The notes beneath the pieces are model-generated. The model saw nothing but the letters and a program-made list of their open reading frames with translations, made no database searches and was not told the origin of the DNA. Shown here piece by piece: positions 24,321-35,641 of a stretch of DNA of 64,000 nt. Where the stretch lies: the NCBI GenBank assembly GCA_034190945.1, contig CM067219.1, positions 10,287,005-10,351,004 on the forward strand. The letters run 5' to 3'. Numbering within the stretch: position 1 is the first letter of the stretch; every line of letters starts with the position of its first letter. Origin of the DNA: Octodonta nipae. Lineage: Eukaryota > Arthropoda > Insecta > Coleoptera > Chrysomelidae. A program made the translations under genes and the position numbers.

Positions 24321-24544
24321 CAAATTTAGGACTTCCAAGCGTTTTTCCCTACAAGGAATTTATTCCATTTGGCTGTTTCACACTGTATACGTCACCAATA
24401 CATCATGATTTGCACAACCAGTTATAACTCATTCCTTATCCAGTCTTTAATTCTTAATTTCCAGTAGTTGCATATTTTAATATTCTGAATGGAATTGGCC
24501 GTTACTTGGTGGAAATTACGATTAATGATGAAAAAATACATCTG

Positions 24545-25680
24545 ATACCATCCATTTAGTCGAACAGTTACTTTCTCTGAATAAAACAAATTTAATCAAA
24601 AAACATGAGATTTTAAACTTGTTAAAAATTTGCCTTGAACAAAATTACTTTGAATTCAACAATAACATTTACATTGGAAACAAAGTTTTAATCATGGGTA
24701 ATCCACTTAGCCCTTTACTAGCTGAAATATTCATGGATTCCTTAGAAACTACCCTGTATTCAAACAATTCATTTACTGGTATAGATACGTTGGCGACATT
24801 TTGGCTTTTTTATAGGTACAGATAGACAACTAACAAAATTTCTAAACTTCATAAATAACTTAAATCCCAATATAAAATACACTATTGAAGAAGAAATTGA
24901 TAACGCCATAAAGTTCCTTAGATTTAACAACTGAAAAAGAAAATAACACACATATTTTTTCAATTTATCGTAAACCTTCAGATACCGACACCATTATTCC
25001 ATTTTCTTCTTGCCACCCCATTCAACATAAACTAGCGTATTTTCATAGTACCCTAAATAGGCTAATTACTATCCCATTAAATAAAAATAATTTTGATAGA
25101 GAACTTGATATAATAAAACAAATAGCATCGAACAATGGATACGAAGTAAAAACTGTTGAATCAATTTTAAAGAAAAAATTTTATGACCTAGCCATTCAAT
25201 CTATCTACCCTAATATTAAAGACCCTAATGAAAAATACAAAATAATAACATATTTTGGGCCACCAAGTATCAGAATTGGCAAATTTCTAAACAAATTAAA
25301 TATTAAAGTCGCAAGTAAGACCAATAATTTATTAGGAAAACTAATAAAGAATAATAAAAGTAAAACCGATAAATCTAAATCATCAGGTGTTTAAAAGTTA
25401 GAGTGCAACAACTGTCCAAAAACCTATATAGGACAAACGGGTAGAAGCTTTATAAAAAGAATACCACACATCATACGTAAACAATAAAAAGGATTCCAAT
25501 TACGCTAACCATCTAATATAATGTAACCATAGTTTAAAAATAATTTCGAAATTTTACACATTGAAAATAAAGGCATAAAATTAAATATGTTTAGAAATTA
25601 ATAGGATTAAAAATTCCCATAAATTGGTTAACGACCAGTTAGACCTAAATAAATCCCCCTTATTTAATTTGTTTATATAA
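24545..25680 (+). pseudogene. Penelope-like element reverse transcriptase plus GIY-YIG
   Basis: Order on the plus strand: TIHLVEQLLSLNKTNLI, FNNNIYIGNKVLIMGNPLSP (RT motif with GxPLSP), LLAEIFMDSLE, RYVGDILAFF (the active-site YxDD reads YVGD), LTKFLNFINNLN, IYRKPSDTDTIIPF, CHPIQHKLAYFHSTLNRLI, then the linker LLGKLIKNNKSK and GIY-YIG (SGV-stop-KLECNNCPKTYIGQTGRS), ending KSPLFNLFI. At least three frameshifts or stops and loss of one catalytic Asp show it is dead. The sequence before 24545 is not recognisable as PLE. Confidence 0.85.
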
Positions 25681-25903
25681 TCACATTAGTAAAAATAAAT
25701 CCCAAAATATTTAAATATCTATTAAGGGGTTATCCCAACCAAAACACACCGTTTTACCTGGTTTCTGCATTGGTAACGAGAATATCATTAGTAATTCTCA
25801 AAACTATAATATTATTTACAAGCTTTGAATTTTAATCTATTTTTGCATTATAATTAGTTCATTTATTGTATCTTTTGATGCTATATATATTTTACATTTT
25901 GTA

Positions 25904-25966
25904 AACTCACATTATTGTCAGAAGAAGCTACAATATAGCGAAACAATTGTCACAAGTGTGTCTAAA
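25904..25966 (+). ncRNA. Hammerhead-ribozyme-like motif in PLE 3' UTR
   Basis: About 220 nt after the PLE stop: CACA and UUGU (5' side of helix I), CAGAAGA at 25919-25925 for CUGANGA, one extra A, GCUA/UAGC helix II with 5-nt loop, GAAA (25940-25943), helix III AC-AAUU-GU, C17 at 25951, then ACAA and GUGUG closing helix I. Apart from U4 to A and the extra A, the core is intact and the helices pair. Known: PLEs carry type I hammerheads with minimal helix III. Activity is untested. Confidence 0.6.
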
Positions 25967-26423
25967 TAAAGTGGAATTCAATAATACTGTATATTTTTTC
26001 AGCACGTATTTTAATATTGTTGGGTAGGTACTTGATTAAAGATCTTTATTTGTTAAACTATTTACATTAATTGTTTGATATAATATTATTTAATAATATT
26101 TATTTCCAGAATATTTGATAATTGTTCCTCCAGCCCTTTTAAAAAATTTGTTGACACCACAACACACTTAAGTTCGACTTAGTTCACTGACTTACTTTAA
26201 AATGCAATCTGACTTAACCCCAAATAACCACTTAACTTTCAAAATTAAATTCAAATCAATTGTATTCAACTGACCAACTGCACATTTAAATCAGATTTAT
26301 ATTCTTACTAGGGCTTATTACGATATTTACTGGAATAATCATTTACAGTCGAGAACATTTCATCGATACTTTTACAAAGTTCTTACCGATTGCTAGTGAA
26401 ATTTCTATCTGTGTGGTCTAAGC
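25967..26423. other. Probable upstream region of the 26424 exon
   Basis: No coding signal. AT-rich to about 26300, then less so towards the ATG at 26424, consistent with a promoter and 5' UTR, though no TATA box stands out. Confidence 0.3.
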
Positions 26424-26461
26424 ATGGCCAGCAGCGAAGAAGTAACATCCCAAAGAACGGG
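26424..26461 (+). CDS. Candidate first coding exon (13 residues, unknown gene)
   Basis: AGCATGGCC gives a good start context and the frame reads MASSEEVTSQRTG up to a strong donor, GG|GTGAGT (phase 2). No acceptor in the next 16 kb obviously continues it. The only exon of the gene at 43097-54655 whose entry phase fits is the one at 50380, so it could be a distal alternative first exon of that gene. It might equally belong to an unseen gene or be a chance open stretch. No protein family can be assigned from 13 residues. Confidence 0.35.
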
Positions 26462-27408
26462 GTGAGTCACGAAAACACATCGATACATTCATTACTAATC
26501 TAAATATTTTTTAGTTACTGAAAATCCAAATAAACATTATTATTTGGAAGTAAATTCGTGTAGAATATACACTTCAAAAGTTTTCACAAGTAAATAAAGT
26601 CGTAAAAAATGTGACCCCGCTCCACAATACATGACAAATATAGTTCTTGACAACAAATTGGTTAATTTAATGTTCTTTAATTACTAAAACACCGAAAAAA
26701 TATTAAATATAAGTAGTGTTAGACAAATGTTTATCGTGCCCGAATTTTATTACTTATGAAAAATATTCTTGTTAGATTATAATAATTTACCGAAATGTAT
26801 TCTTTGTCGCGATATTTATTATCGCCGACCGAACAAGGTAAATATTTTAAAACGTTGCGTGGAAGTTAAATGTTTAACATATCTTTATAAAAAATTCTCG
26901 ACTATAACATATTCAGAACGAATACCATTTAACTGTTTTTCTAATGGAAGGCTATTATGAGGTTCCACTTGGGATTGAATTATCATTTCCATACGTGTTA
27001 TTTATTCTTTATTTGTTTTGTAATATTTTACGATTATGGCTAATGGGAATCCAAATGTGAAAATATCTTTGATTTTATTACAGATAACACTTTACAAAAT
27101 TTTATGTAGGTACTTGAGTTTATTCCTTCATTAGTTTAATATTAGGCAATTGTTCCAGACTTTTTTCACATAATGCTTTATACCTTTTCAACACAAACTC
27201 GAGAGCTAAAAGACTGGGAGCTTATATCTTGATAGCTAAAATCCTGACTTATGACATTTCATTAACTATAACTGCAAAACTTATCATTTTATTAAGCTTT
27301 AATGTTTGTATACAAGTGTTTTTAAATAAAACATATATATATATATATATGTATATATCCATACCCTTCCAAATCTTTATTAACAACATGTTATAAAACC
27401 TTCAACGT
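26462..27408. other. No gene seen
   Basis: AT-rich DNA with a short TA run near 27333-27350. It may be intron of the candidate gene starting at 26424. Confidence 0.3.
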
Positions 27409-27860
27409 TTGTATACAAGTATATTATTAACGAAAGATCTATCTCTGTCCCTCTCTCACACATTCGCTCTATCTTTTTCGCTCTCACTGTCTTGTTCTCT
27501 CTCTCTTTCTATCTCTCTCTGTTTCTCTCGTTCTCTCCCTCTCTGTCTATGTTTATTTCTCTCTCGTTTTGTCTGTCTCTCGCTCCCTTTGTCTCTCGCC
27601 CTCTCTGTTTCTCGCTCCCTCTGTCTCTGGCTCGTTATCTCTGTCTCTCGCTATCTCCGTCTCTCGATCTCTGTGCCTTTCGCTCTCTCTTTCTCTTGCT
27701 CTGTCTGTCTCTCGCTCTTTCTATCTCTCTCTGCCTCTACGCTCTGCATTTCTCGCTCTCTGTGTATCTTTCTCACTCTCTCTTTCTCTCTCAATCTCAG
27801 GTTTTTTTCTCTCTCGCGGTCTCTCTCTTTCTCTCGCTCTGTCTTGCAACCTAGGAACCT
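27409..27860. repeat. Long (TC)n-rich simple-repeat tract
   Basis: About 430 bp made almost entirely of TCTC/CTCTGTCTC variants with occasional G. It is open in three frames simply because CT-rich DNA lacks stops, and the encoded Ser/Leu strings are not genes. One strand is almost pure pyrimidine, so H-DNA formation is possible. Confidence 0.95.
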
Positions 27861-27959
27861 AGCTCCATCCAGATATGACTATTAAATTACGTATAGAGAC
27901 GCTGATTCTGTCATATTACTGTTTTCAAATAAAAATATGAGGGATCATCTGATTTTCCC

Positions 27960-28020
27960 ATAATTCCCTTGATGACGATATCAGATCCCAATCTTTCGAA
28001 ACGTTGCGAGATTAACAAAA
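27960..28020 (+). other. Possible PLE hammerhead remnant
   Basis: TTGATGACGATATCAG followed 11 nt later by CTTTCGAAACGTTGCG has the UGAUGA ... CGAAAC spacing seen in PLE hammerheads. No PLE coding sequence is recognised nearby. Confidence 0.25.
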
Positions 28021-28063
28021 TGCAAATGGAAGTCCGAAGAAACTTCAATAAATTTTTAAAGAA

Positions 28064-28460
28064 ACAAAAACCGACTTCAAAAGAAAATTAACTAAAAACC
28101 ACTCCATCAAGGCATAGAATATAAGGAAATACGTAAAAAGTTTTTCCTCATTCTCTAAGAAACGATACGATACGATGTTATTGAAAAAAATATCTTCTGA
28201 CCACATTGGAATATCCCCGGAATTAATCCAATTTCTTTTCAATTTGTCTCACGTTCCGAATAAAAATTTTCAAAATTTTTCATAATACCGGCGACTCCAC
28301 CAAGGCATAGAGTAGTTAAAAATAGTTTTTCCCCATTTTCTAAGAAACGGTATAAGCTTTTTTTAATGAAAAAAATATGGAACTACTTCGCTATCCCCCA
28401 AAACATGATCCAGTAAAACGGTCAAAATTCCTTGAGCCGTTTCCGAGTAATCGGTGAACA

Positions 28461-28514
<54 letters not shown>

Positions 28515-28556
28515 TACAGACGAATTGAGAACCTCCTCCTTTTTGAAGTTGGTTAA
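28064..28556. mobile_element. Short terminal-repeat element related to the 4996 and 31645 copies
   Basis: Starts ACCGACTTCAAAAG and ends CTTTTTGAAGTTGGTTA, an inverted pair. Inside, two diverged copies of a ~150-bp unit occur (TCAAGGCATAGA near 28107 and CCAAGGCATAGA near 28300), each followed by TTTTTCC(T/C)CAT and TAAGAAACG. A (TA)n tract at 28464-28512 sits before the AATTGAGAACCTCCTCC end. Non-coding and non-autonomous. Confidence 0.6.
28464..28512. repeat. (TA)n microsatellite
   Basis: About 24 TA units near the 3' end of the element at 28064-28556. Confidence 0.95.
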
Positions 28557-29149
28557 TAAGTAGACAACCACTGTCAAAATCCAAAATATTTTTTTACTAC
28601 TTTTGTATTCAGCTTCAAATCCGGAGCGTTAGCAATTAATGTGTTTTAATAGAAGGTTTTCTCCTTAAATTCTCCCTGTGATATAAATTTAGCAGTACGT
28701 CCAGATCTATTAATGATGCCCCGATTTCCACATTGTTTACAATCATTTTTTAATTTTTCTTCTTTGAATAAGATTTTTGTTTTATCCCATTCTAACCCTA
28801 TGAGTGGCGATGCTCATTAATACATGGTTGCACAAATTAAATTTGCCTACATGTATTCTGGCAATGTTACATTGGTGTTCTTTTTCTTTACTTCTAATGA
28901 CGTTGAAGTTTCACCGGTTTATGACGACAAACACTGCATATGCATGAAGACAGAACTTTGTACTGGTTGATCATATTGTAGGCATTTCTTTTTCTGAGAA
29001 TATCTAGAATCGCTGTACAGAAAAGGTTCTGTAAAGACAACACTAATACACCAGTCAATAGACATTTATAAGTGACATAAAATTCAACAGCAAACCGCAT
29101 ACTCCATCAGTTAAATAAGAGTATATAAGTTATAACTGACATAATTTTT
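28557..29149 (-). pseudogene. Possible Penelope-like element scraps
   Basis: On the minus strand the stretch LEWDKTKILFKEEKLK followed by text ending in INRSGRTAKF resembles the WxxTKIL...E block and the INR block near the end of PLE GIY-YIG regions, preceded by CINEHRHS. Everything else is frame-broken. The match is weak, and no GIY or YIG could be identified. Confidence 0.25.
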
Positions 29150-30062
29150 GACAGCAAACTCGTAGAAGGAAATTATTTGAGCTTTAAAAACCTAAAAAAA
29201 TATGGAGTATTTTAGTTTCTTGGTTATTTGTGTATGATCTATTCATAATGTCGTCAATAGAAAAATTGTAGAGAATCAGAAAATCTTCAAAATGAGTGTT
29301 TACCAATATTGATTATAGCATTTTTGATAAACAAAAGCTGGAAAAAAAAACGATATGAAGTGACTGTTTTTAAAAACATAACTTGGTTATAATAATAGAT
29401 GGAACCTTAATCTGCCTCCTAATAGAGTAATAACGCAAAATATAATTTGAAAGTTCATAAAATGCACTTCACTTAGTGTATCTTGGATTTTTTTATAGTG
29501 CCGTAAAATGTATTAATTCTACTTGTGAATGTTGGCTTAAACGACTAACCCGGAAGCATATTCCTACATTTAATGCAATATTTACTATTAATTTAAACCA
29601 AGTTTTCAGCATTTTACCGAAAATCCCAGTAGACAAGTTGAAGTGGAATTTATGATCTTTCAAAATATCTTTAGTACTTCCCCATCGGACTATTATGGTT
29701 AATACGATGGGATGTGCAAAATATCTCTCTAAATTATTTAAATTCAAATTGTTCGAAGACTACTTATTCAATAGTATCCATCGTGAGCCCATATAAACCT
29801 AACATCATAAACTATCGTTTTGACGATGATGAATATTCAAGTGTTAGTTATCAGAAAGTAATAAATTTATTTTTATTCGGTAAAAAATGATCCAATCAGG
29901 ATTTATAATAGTTCATTAAGAAGGATTTCTGATTCTCTACAACTTTTTTGCAGATGGCATTATGATTACTTTTCATTATATAAGCAAAAAAAAACAGAAA
30001 TTCGTATTTTTGCCGATTTTTATTTTTTAAATAGTTTACTTCTAGGAGTTTGCTGTTAAAAT
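29150..30062. mobile_element. DNA element with imperfect ~130-bp terminal inverted repeats
   Basis: Left end TTTGACAGCAAACTCGTAGA mirrors right end TCTAGGAGTTTGCTGTTAAA. Further in, GTAGAGAATCAGAAA at about 29270 mirrors TTTCTGATTCTCTACAAC near 29927. No transposase is encoded. Additional AACAGCAAAC/GTTTGCTGTT-like words just outside (29075 and 30530) hint at nesting or a related copy. No target duplication could be fixed. Confidence 0.55.
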
Positions 30063-31644
30063 CTTTGCAATTATTCTCTATAAGCTAATAAAAATTAGAA
30101 CTGTTGAACGGGACAATATTTTATGATGCTTGGTTTTATATGTATTACATACATACATACATACATACACATAAGAGCAAAGCTGGATTTTGGATGAGAG
30201 CTAATCTGTCTACTCCCTAAGACTCATTAGATGGGTGGTGGTCTGAATCGGACTCGAAGCCTCGATCTGCGTACTTCTTAAGTCTTATTAGACTCATCTT
30301 AAAAGAGTTGCATAGCCTAGCTCAACATATGAGTTTAAATCTGCCCTTTCTCCAAGTCCCACTAGATAACTGAAAGATGCAGACGGAGTGTGAATCCAAA
30401 CTGCTTCGTATATTCATAGTCGTCTATTGGTTTTGCATCCAAGCTAACGTTAGTAAAATTGAATAACCCAAAGTCGAGATGCAATTTCAACGTGAATATA
30501 CAAATCCACTGACGTGATAGTATAAGCGAATTGCTGTTGAATTTTATACCCGAAAATGAGTTTCATAAGCTCTAAAAACTGGTGTATAATCCGGGCAATT
30601 TTTTAATGTTCCACCTGTTACAGGAATAAGAAGAGAGAGTACTTTACTCATAGCTATCATTTTCTCATACCAAACGTTTAAGTAGTCGGGAAGCAGACCG
30701 ATTTCTTATTTAAATATCAATGGGAACGAACACACCTGAGTCTGTGGATATTTATAGGAACTACAATAAATGAATGAATATGTGCTATATACTAACAAGA
30801 ACACCTACAGAGTTTCTTAAAATATGCTACTTGTCACCGAAACGAAGCTTGTTTATTAAGTTCGATCTATAACAACACCAACACGTTGAGTTGAGTAGGC
30901 ATACTAGTTATACAGGATGTATCGCGATTATGTGGCGAACACAATATCTGCTAAGAAGTGATATTCCAATAATAAGTTGATTGATAGAAAAATTATTGTC
31001 AATATTAGTTTCCACTCTTACTAGTTTCATTGGCTTTTCCTGTCCTGTCCTATTGCACTTTTCCCATGTTTTTATCAATTTTGCTGATGTTACAAATAGT
31101 TTGTTTATACAGGTGATTCATGGTTCTCATTAAAATATTAGGCAGAACCAATCATACATAAATGTACTGCTTGATTTCAATATGAATGCCTCACATTAAA
31201 TTCAAGTATCTTCTTACGTACCCTCCGTTAGCTGCTCCAAAGTTCCAAGCTCTGCAAATCAACAAAAGAAGGATTTCACATCAAATAACTGTCGACAATT
31301 TTTAATTCGAAAAGTCAAGAATTTGTGAGTATGCTGGAACCATGAACATAAAATACAAATTCAAAATTGATTGTCCAAAAAAAAAACAGAATTTTATTGT
31401 CATGTTATAGCTTTTATAGATCGATTTTAGTTAATTTAGGCTTGTTTGAGGGGCAATTGGTGGTGTCAGAGTGCTAACTTCTTATTTTTAAATTCAGTTT
31501 CAAAAACAAGTCTAAGCTTAGGTAAACTTTGAAACATGATGTGTCACTCTGTATAGCTTTGAAAGTAAGATTATGAAATCTTCAATTTTAAAGTAAAACG
31601 AGATGTCATGCATTAGAATTTGTAATAAAACATTTAAAAATATA
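30063..31644. other. No gene recognised; one microsatellite
   Basis: (ACAT)n at 30147-30172. 30200-30480 is less AT-rich and could be a decayed retrotransposon, but I see no motif. The remainder is featureless. Confidence 0.3.
30147..30172. repeat. (ACAT)n microsatellite
   Basis: Six and a half ACAT units in a row. Confidence 0.9.
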
Positions 31645-33497
31645 TATAGCCGACTTCCACCTATAACAGAAAGCTAAAAATATTTATAACAAAATACAAC
31701 TCTAGCAACAATAAATAACACATTCAATGTTGTTAGGTACCTACCCAGGAAGTAAAAACTGTAAACATTAAAAGGTGCTCATTCTTACAAATTAATTACC
31801 TACCAATCTAGTATATTTTGAAGTCGGTGCCAAGCAAATCTAAAATCCTTCATTGCGTACTTTTCGACTACTTCATCAAACTTGATTGTTGCTTGGCACC
31901 GACTTCAAAAATATACTAGATTGGAAGATAGGTAATTAATTTGTACAGAATGAGCACCTTTTAATTTTTACATTTTTACTTCCTGGGTAGGTACCTAACA
32001 ACACTAAATGTGTTATTTGGTTGCTAGAGTTGTATTTTGTTATAATTATTTTTAGCTTTTTAGTTATAGGTGGAAGTCGTTATATATTTTTTTAAATGTT
32101 TTATTTTCAACTTTTTAGTTTTTTTAAACTCAGGTAGTTTTCATTCTTTATTTTTTATGTTGTATGTATAACCTTAATAGACAGAACCAGGTAACATCGA
32201 AAGCCTCAACATTACACAATGATACATTTTCATTTAAATTGACAGGTAAATGTTTACGAACAAAATGTACTAGTACGCGTTGAGTTAACAAGTCCTAAAT
32301 ATATTTATGCCTTATGGACCACGCCATGTAACCTTTTTTCAAATTTTTTTGACAACTCTGTATAACTATAGATAAATCCACTCCGCCCTATGTACCAACC
32401 ATCATGTACTTACGACTGGCCACGGACAACAAAAATTTGTTAGCTGCCTTCTGTAAACTATAGGACGGAGTACAATCCATCCGATATTTACGGAGTCAAA
32501 TCCGTCCTATATTTCAACCATAGTATATAACTCCTTGTGGGCTACCCCACAAATTATTTAATTTTTAACATTTTATATTATCACCCTGTGTAACATTAAT
32601 TCCTCTCCACCCTTTATGCAACTTCTTATGGGCTATAAAAGAAATAATTTTTTAATCACACTGTGTAAATATAATTCAACTCCAGCATATATTTCAACCA
32701 TCCTGTATATGATTTGCTTATGTCCACATCATATAACAGTTTTTTAATCACCCTATATAATTTTAATTTCACATTTTTCCAACATTTTTATACCACCAAA
32801 CGTCCAGTCCACCCTATATGCCAACCATCCTGTATATACGACTGCCTCTGGACCACTATCATTCTACTCCGTCATCATATAAATGCAACTCCTTCTATCA
32901 CTTTACTTTGTGATTTTGTTTGCTATAACTTAAACACTATGCCGAAAATACTATGCTTTACTACCTATATGCTTGAGATGTAAATAGAACATTTTTAAAT
33001 TCGCAATTAAAACTTCCAGTTCCTAAAATTACAGCACTAGTACGTTGGAATTAAAATATTTATGAGGGAATATTCGTTATGTTATTTCGATAAAATGTTT
33101 GATAAGAATTTTGGAATTTTCGGCGATTTTCTGCAAAACTACAAGTTGCACGTCGCAGAAAAGTATGTGAGATCACCTAGGGATATTCCTTAATAGATTA
33201 AACGTTAAAAAACTATACACATCCATAAGGAGTTATCGAAAAATCGACCAAAATATTAGGGATATTGGTCGATGTCGATGCACGCATGTGTTCATTCACA
33301 AATTTCATCACTTTGCCAATAGATTCTTTTCCAAAATTTGAAGTTTTACCAATCCGGATATATACTCTTTTAAACAAGACCATATTCATTCAAAACGGTT
33401 CATCACAGGAGAAGAAATCAGGTAACATAAATACAAAAAAAAGTAAAAAAAATACGGGACGAATTGATAACCTCCTCCTTTTTGGAAGTCGGTTAAA
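31645..33497. mobile_element. Hairpin-headed transposable element, copy 2
   Basis: Same order as copy 1 (4996-7034): CCGACTTCC start, ~200-bp-arm hairpin (31655-32090), diverged CCACCCTGTATA tandem units (32300-32960), AT-rich tail, and TTTTTGGAAGTCGGTTA end. Against copy 1 it lacks about 190 bp around 32940, corresponding to 6290-6485. Many single-base differences but overall close similarity. The short open frames inside are shared by both copies only because the DNA is shared. Confidence 0.7.
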
Positions 33498-33825
33498 AAA
33501 AGACCGACCAATGGCAAGTTAGGTTAGTCTTTTAATATCATGACAGCAAATTTCTCCTATTTTGCAAAACTGATTAGGCCTAATAACAAATTTCCCTTAC
33601 TCGGGTACCGGTGGGGTTTAGAATTAATAACTGCTGCGAAAATGGTGTTATATAATGACGACAAAATTTTTGTACAACTTTAATTTTGGGAGTAGAGTGT
33701 GTCAAATTTTGTAGCAATTTCCATCCTCGCCATAAAAAAAGATTTATCAAACAACTTGGCATAACACATAGCTTTTGATAATTCTAAATAGGAATGGAAC
33801 CGAGCGAAGCAAAGTTTGGCATTAA
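33498..33825. other. No gene seen
   Basis: No domain or repeat could be recognised. AT-rich with a GGTACCGG patch near 33604. Confidence 0.3.
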
Positions 33826-33910
33826 TCTAATCTAATCGAAAGCGTGATTCGTCTTTTTAGGTCATCTAAGATGAGGGGTTTAGTTTTGTATACAGTACTT
33901 TTGAAACTCG
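33826..33910 (-). pseudogene. Mariner-like transposase C-terminal scrap
   Basis: Minus strand reads FKSTVYKTKPLILDDLKRRI. It matches the segment after the last catalytic Asp in the element at 48760-49770 (VNKTKPLKVNLKRRI). Only the end survives, and LTR-like sequence follows directly. Confidence 0.5.
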
Positions 33911-34270
33911 GAATATCGGCTTGTCGAGGCCGGCAGTTGACTATAACGGCCATTAATGGAATTTCCTCGAATCTTCGAGAACACATTTCCCGACGGCTCG
34001 TTGACCTATTAGAGAATTCCAAGAGGAATATATAAATACGGACAGCTGGCGATAGGATTCATTCAGTATTCGACTGCCGTATAGTTAAGATAAATTGTAA
34101 GTAGTTCTGTGAATATAAATAGTGTTCAAGTAGTGGAAATAAATTAGAGTGAGTTGCACTGTGTTTTTAAATAAATTCGAGAACTGAACTGAACCCAAAG
34201 AGTGTGAAAATAAAAACAGTACAATATTTACCACCAGAAGCTGATCTAGGGACCAGCTTCATGCGTCACG
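33911..34270 (+). mobile_element. Possible solo LTR with promoter
   Basis: Contains TATATAAATA at 34029 and the arthropod initiator TCAGT at 34063, correctly spaced, then GTGAATATAAATAGTGTTC and AATAAA-like words, as in the U3-R of insect LTR retrotransposons. No second LTR, primer-binding site or gag/pol follows. A host promoter is the alternative. Confidence 0.35.
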
Positions 34271-34344
34271 GTGAGCGTTTTCGTAGGAAATGAACTCAAG
34301 TTGGGGCGGACTACTCTATGGCTTTGCATGTATTTTCTGATGTA

Positions 34345-35639
34345 CGAGGGCTGCCTTTTATATTTCGGGATTAGAGAACAAAAACAAATATTAATCATCA
34401 AAAATCGCTTTATTGTTTTTCAAAATATTCCCCATGAAGATCTATACACTTTTGCATGCGTTTGAACCAATTGTCGAAGCACTTTTTCCACTCTGATTGA
34501 GGTCTCTGATCTTCAAAACATGCATTCTAAACGCAGCAACCGCTTCTTCAGGTGTCGAAAAACGTTGACTTCTCAGTTTGTTTTTTACGTACGGAAATAA
34601 ATAGAAGTCATTTGGTGACAAGTCAGGACTATACGGCGGATGACTCATCAAATCGATGTTTTGAATGGTCAAAAATGCAGTTGTTTGAGCCGATGTGTGA
34701 GAGCTCGCATTGTCGTGGTGAAGAGTGATCCGTCTTCGGGGGTTTGTTTTCCTCATTTCTTGGAAGAAAACTGGCAAACAAATGGTTGTGTATCACTCAG
34801 AATGGACTGTTCTGCGTTGTTCTAGTGGTACGGTTGCAACATGTCCAGTTTTTCCGAAAAAACAGGCGATCATTTGCTTGGAAGTGCTTCGTGGGCGAAC
34901 AACTTTTGTTGGATTCGGCTCATCTTGAAACACCCATACAGTCGACTGCTGTTTACTTTCGGGCTCATACGCGTAAATCCACGATTCATCACCTGTCACT
35001 ATGTCATAAACGTGTTTTGAAGCACCGCGATCTTATCTTTTGAGCTTTTCTTTCGACCAATCGACACGAGCCTTTTTTGAACGATTGACAAATTGTGTGG
35101 GATCCAACGCGAACAAATTTTTTTGACATTCAAATGTTTATGCAATATTAAATGTATGCTGGTCCCACTAATGTGTAAGGTTGACTCAATCTCATGATAG
35201 GTCACATGACGATCTTGCAATATCAGTTCGCGCACAGCATCAATGGTTTCCGGAACAACAACTGTTTTTGGACGACCTTCACGAAATTCGTCTTAGAGTG
35301 AACTACGACCTCGATTGAATTCACCATACCATCGATAAACAGTGGTCGTTGATGGAGTTTCATCGCCAAAAATTAAATTAAGTTCATCCATGCACTCTTA
35401 CTGACTTAATCCACCTCGAAAGTTGTAAAAAATAATCGCACGAAAATGTTCACGATTTAATTCCATTTTTTTGGCCGAGATGATTTTTTTAAGTTACTGT
35501 AAACAACACATAGCGCTCGTATGTGAAAACGTTTTGAGTACGTTAAACCTCAAACATGTCAAACTTTACGATAGAGCTGTCAGTTGTCAGATTGCAACAC
35601 TAGGGTTGTCCAATCCCGAAATATAAAAGGCAGCCCTTG
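34345..35639 (-). mobile_element. Complete mariner element, inactive
   Basis: 1295 bp, the usual mariner length. Ends CGAGGGCTGCCTTTTATATT and AATATAAAAGGCAGCCCTTG form ~30-bp terminal inverted repeats, flanked by TA at 34343-34344 and 35640-35641. Transposase lies on the minus strand from about 35465: MELNREHFRAIIFYNF, HTH regions, TGDESW (first Asp), HHDNASSHTS (second) and SPDLSPNDF (third), i.e. a DD34D enzyme. It has in-frame stops after LSQ and RSSL, and frameshifts near 35000 and 34780, so it is dead. Its small number of defects suggests a fairly recent arrival compared with other elements here. Confidence 0.95.
34390..35465 (-). pseudogene. mariner DD34D transposase, broken
   Basis: Segments in order: N-terminal domain (35465-35240, two stops), second HTH VTYHEIESTLHISGTSIHLI (35235-34999), catalytic part with VMTGDESWIYAYEPES (34999-34793), and QEMRKTNPRRRITLHHDNAS to SPDLSPNDFYLF (34777-34442). 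All three catalytic Asp residues survive. Breaks are two nonsense codons and at least two frameshifts. Family role: cut-and-paste transposition into TA sites. Confidence 0.9.
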
Positions 35640-35641
35640 TA

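Noticed and set aside
27409..27885. Open frames of 97-158 codons on the plus strand
   Set aside because: Stop-free only because the DNA is a TC-rich simple repeat. The Ser/Leu strings have no domain.
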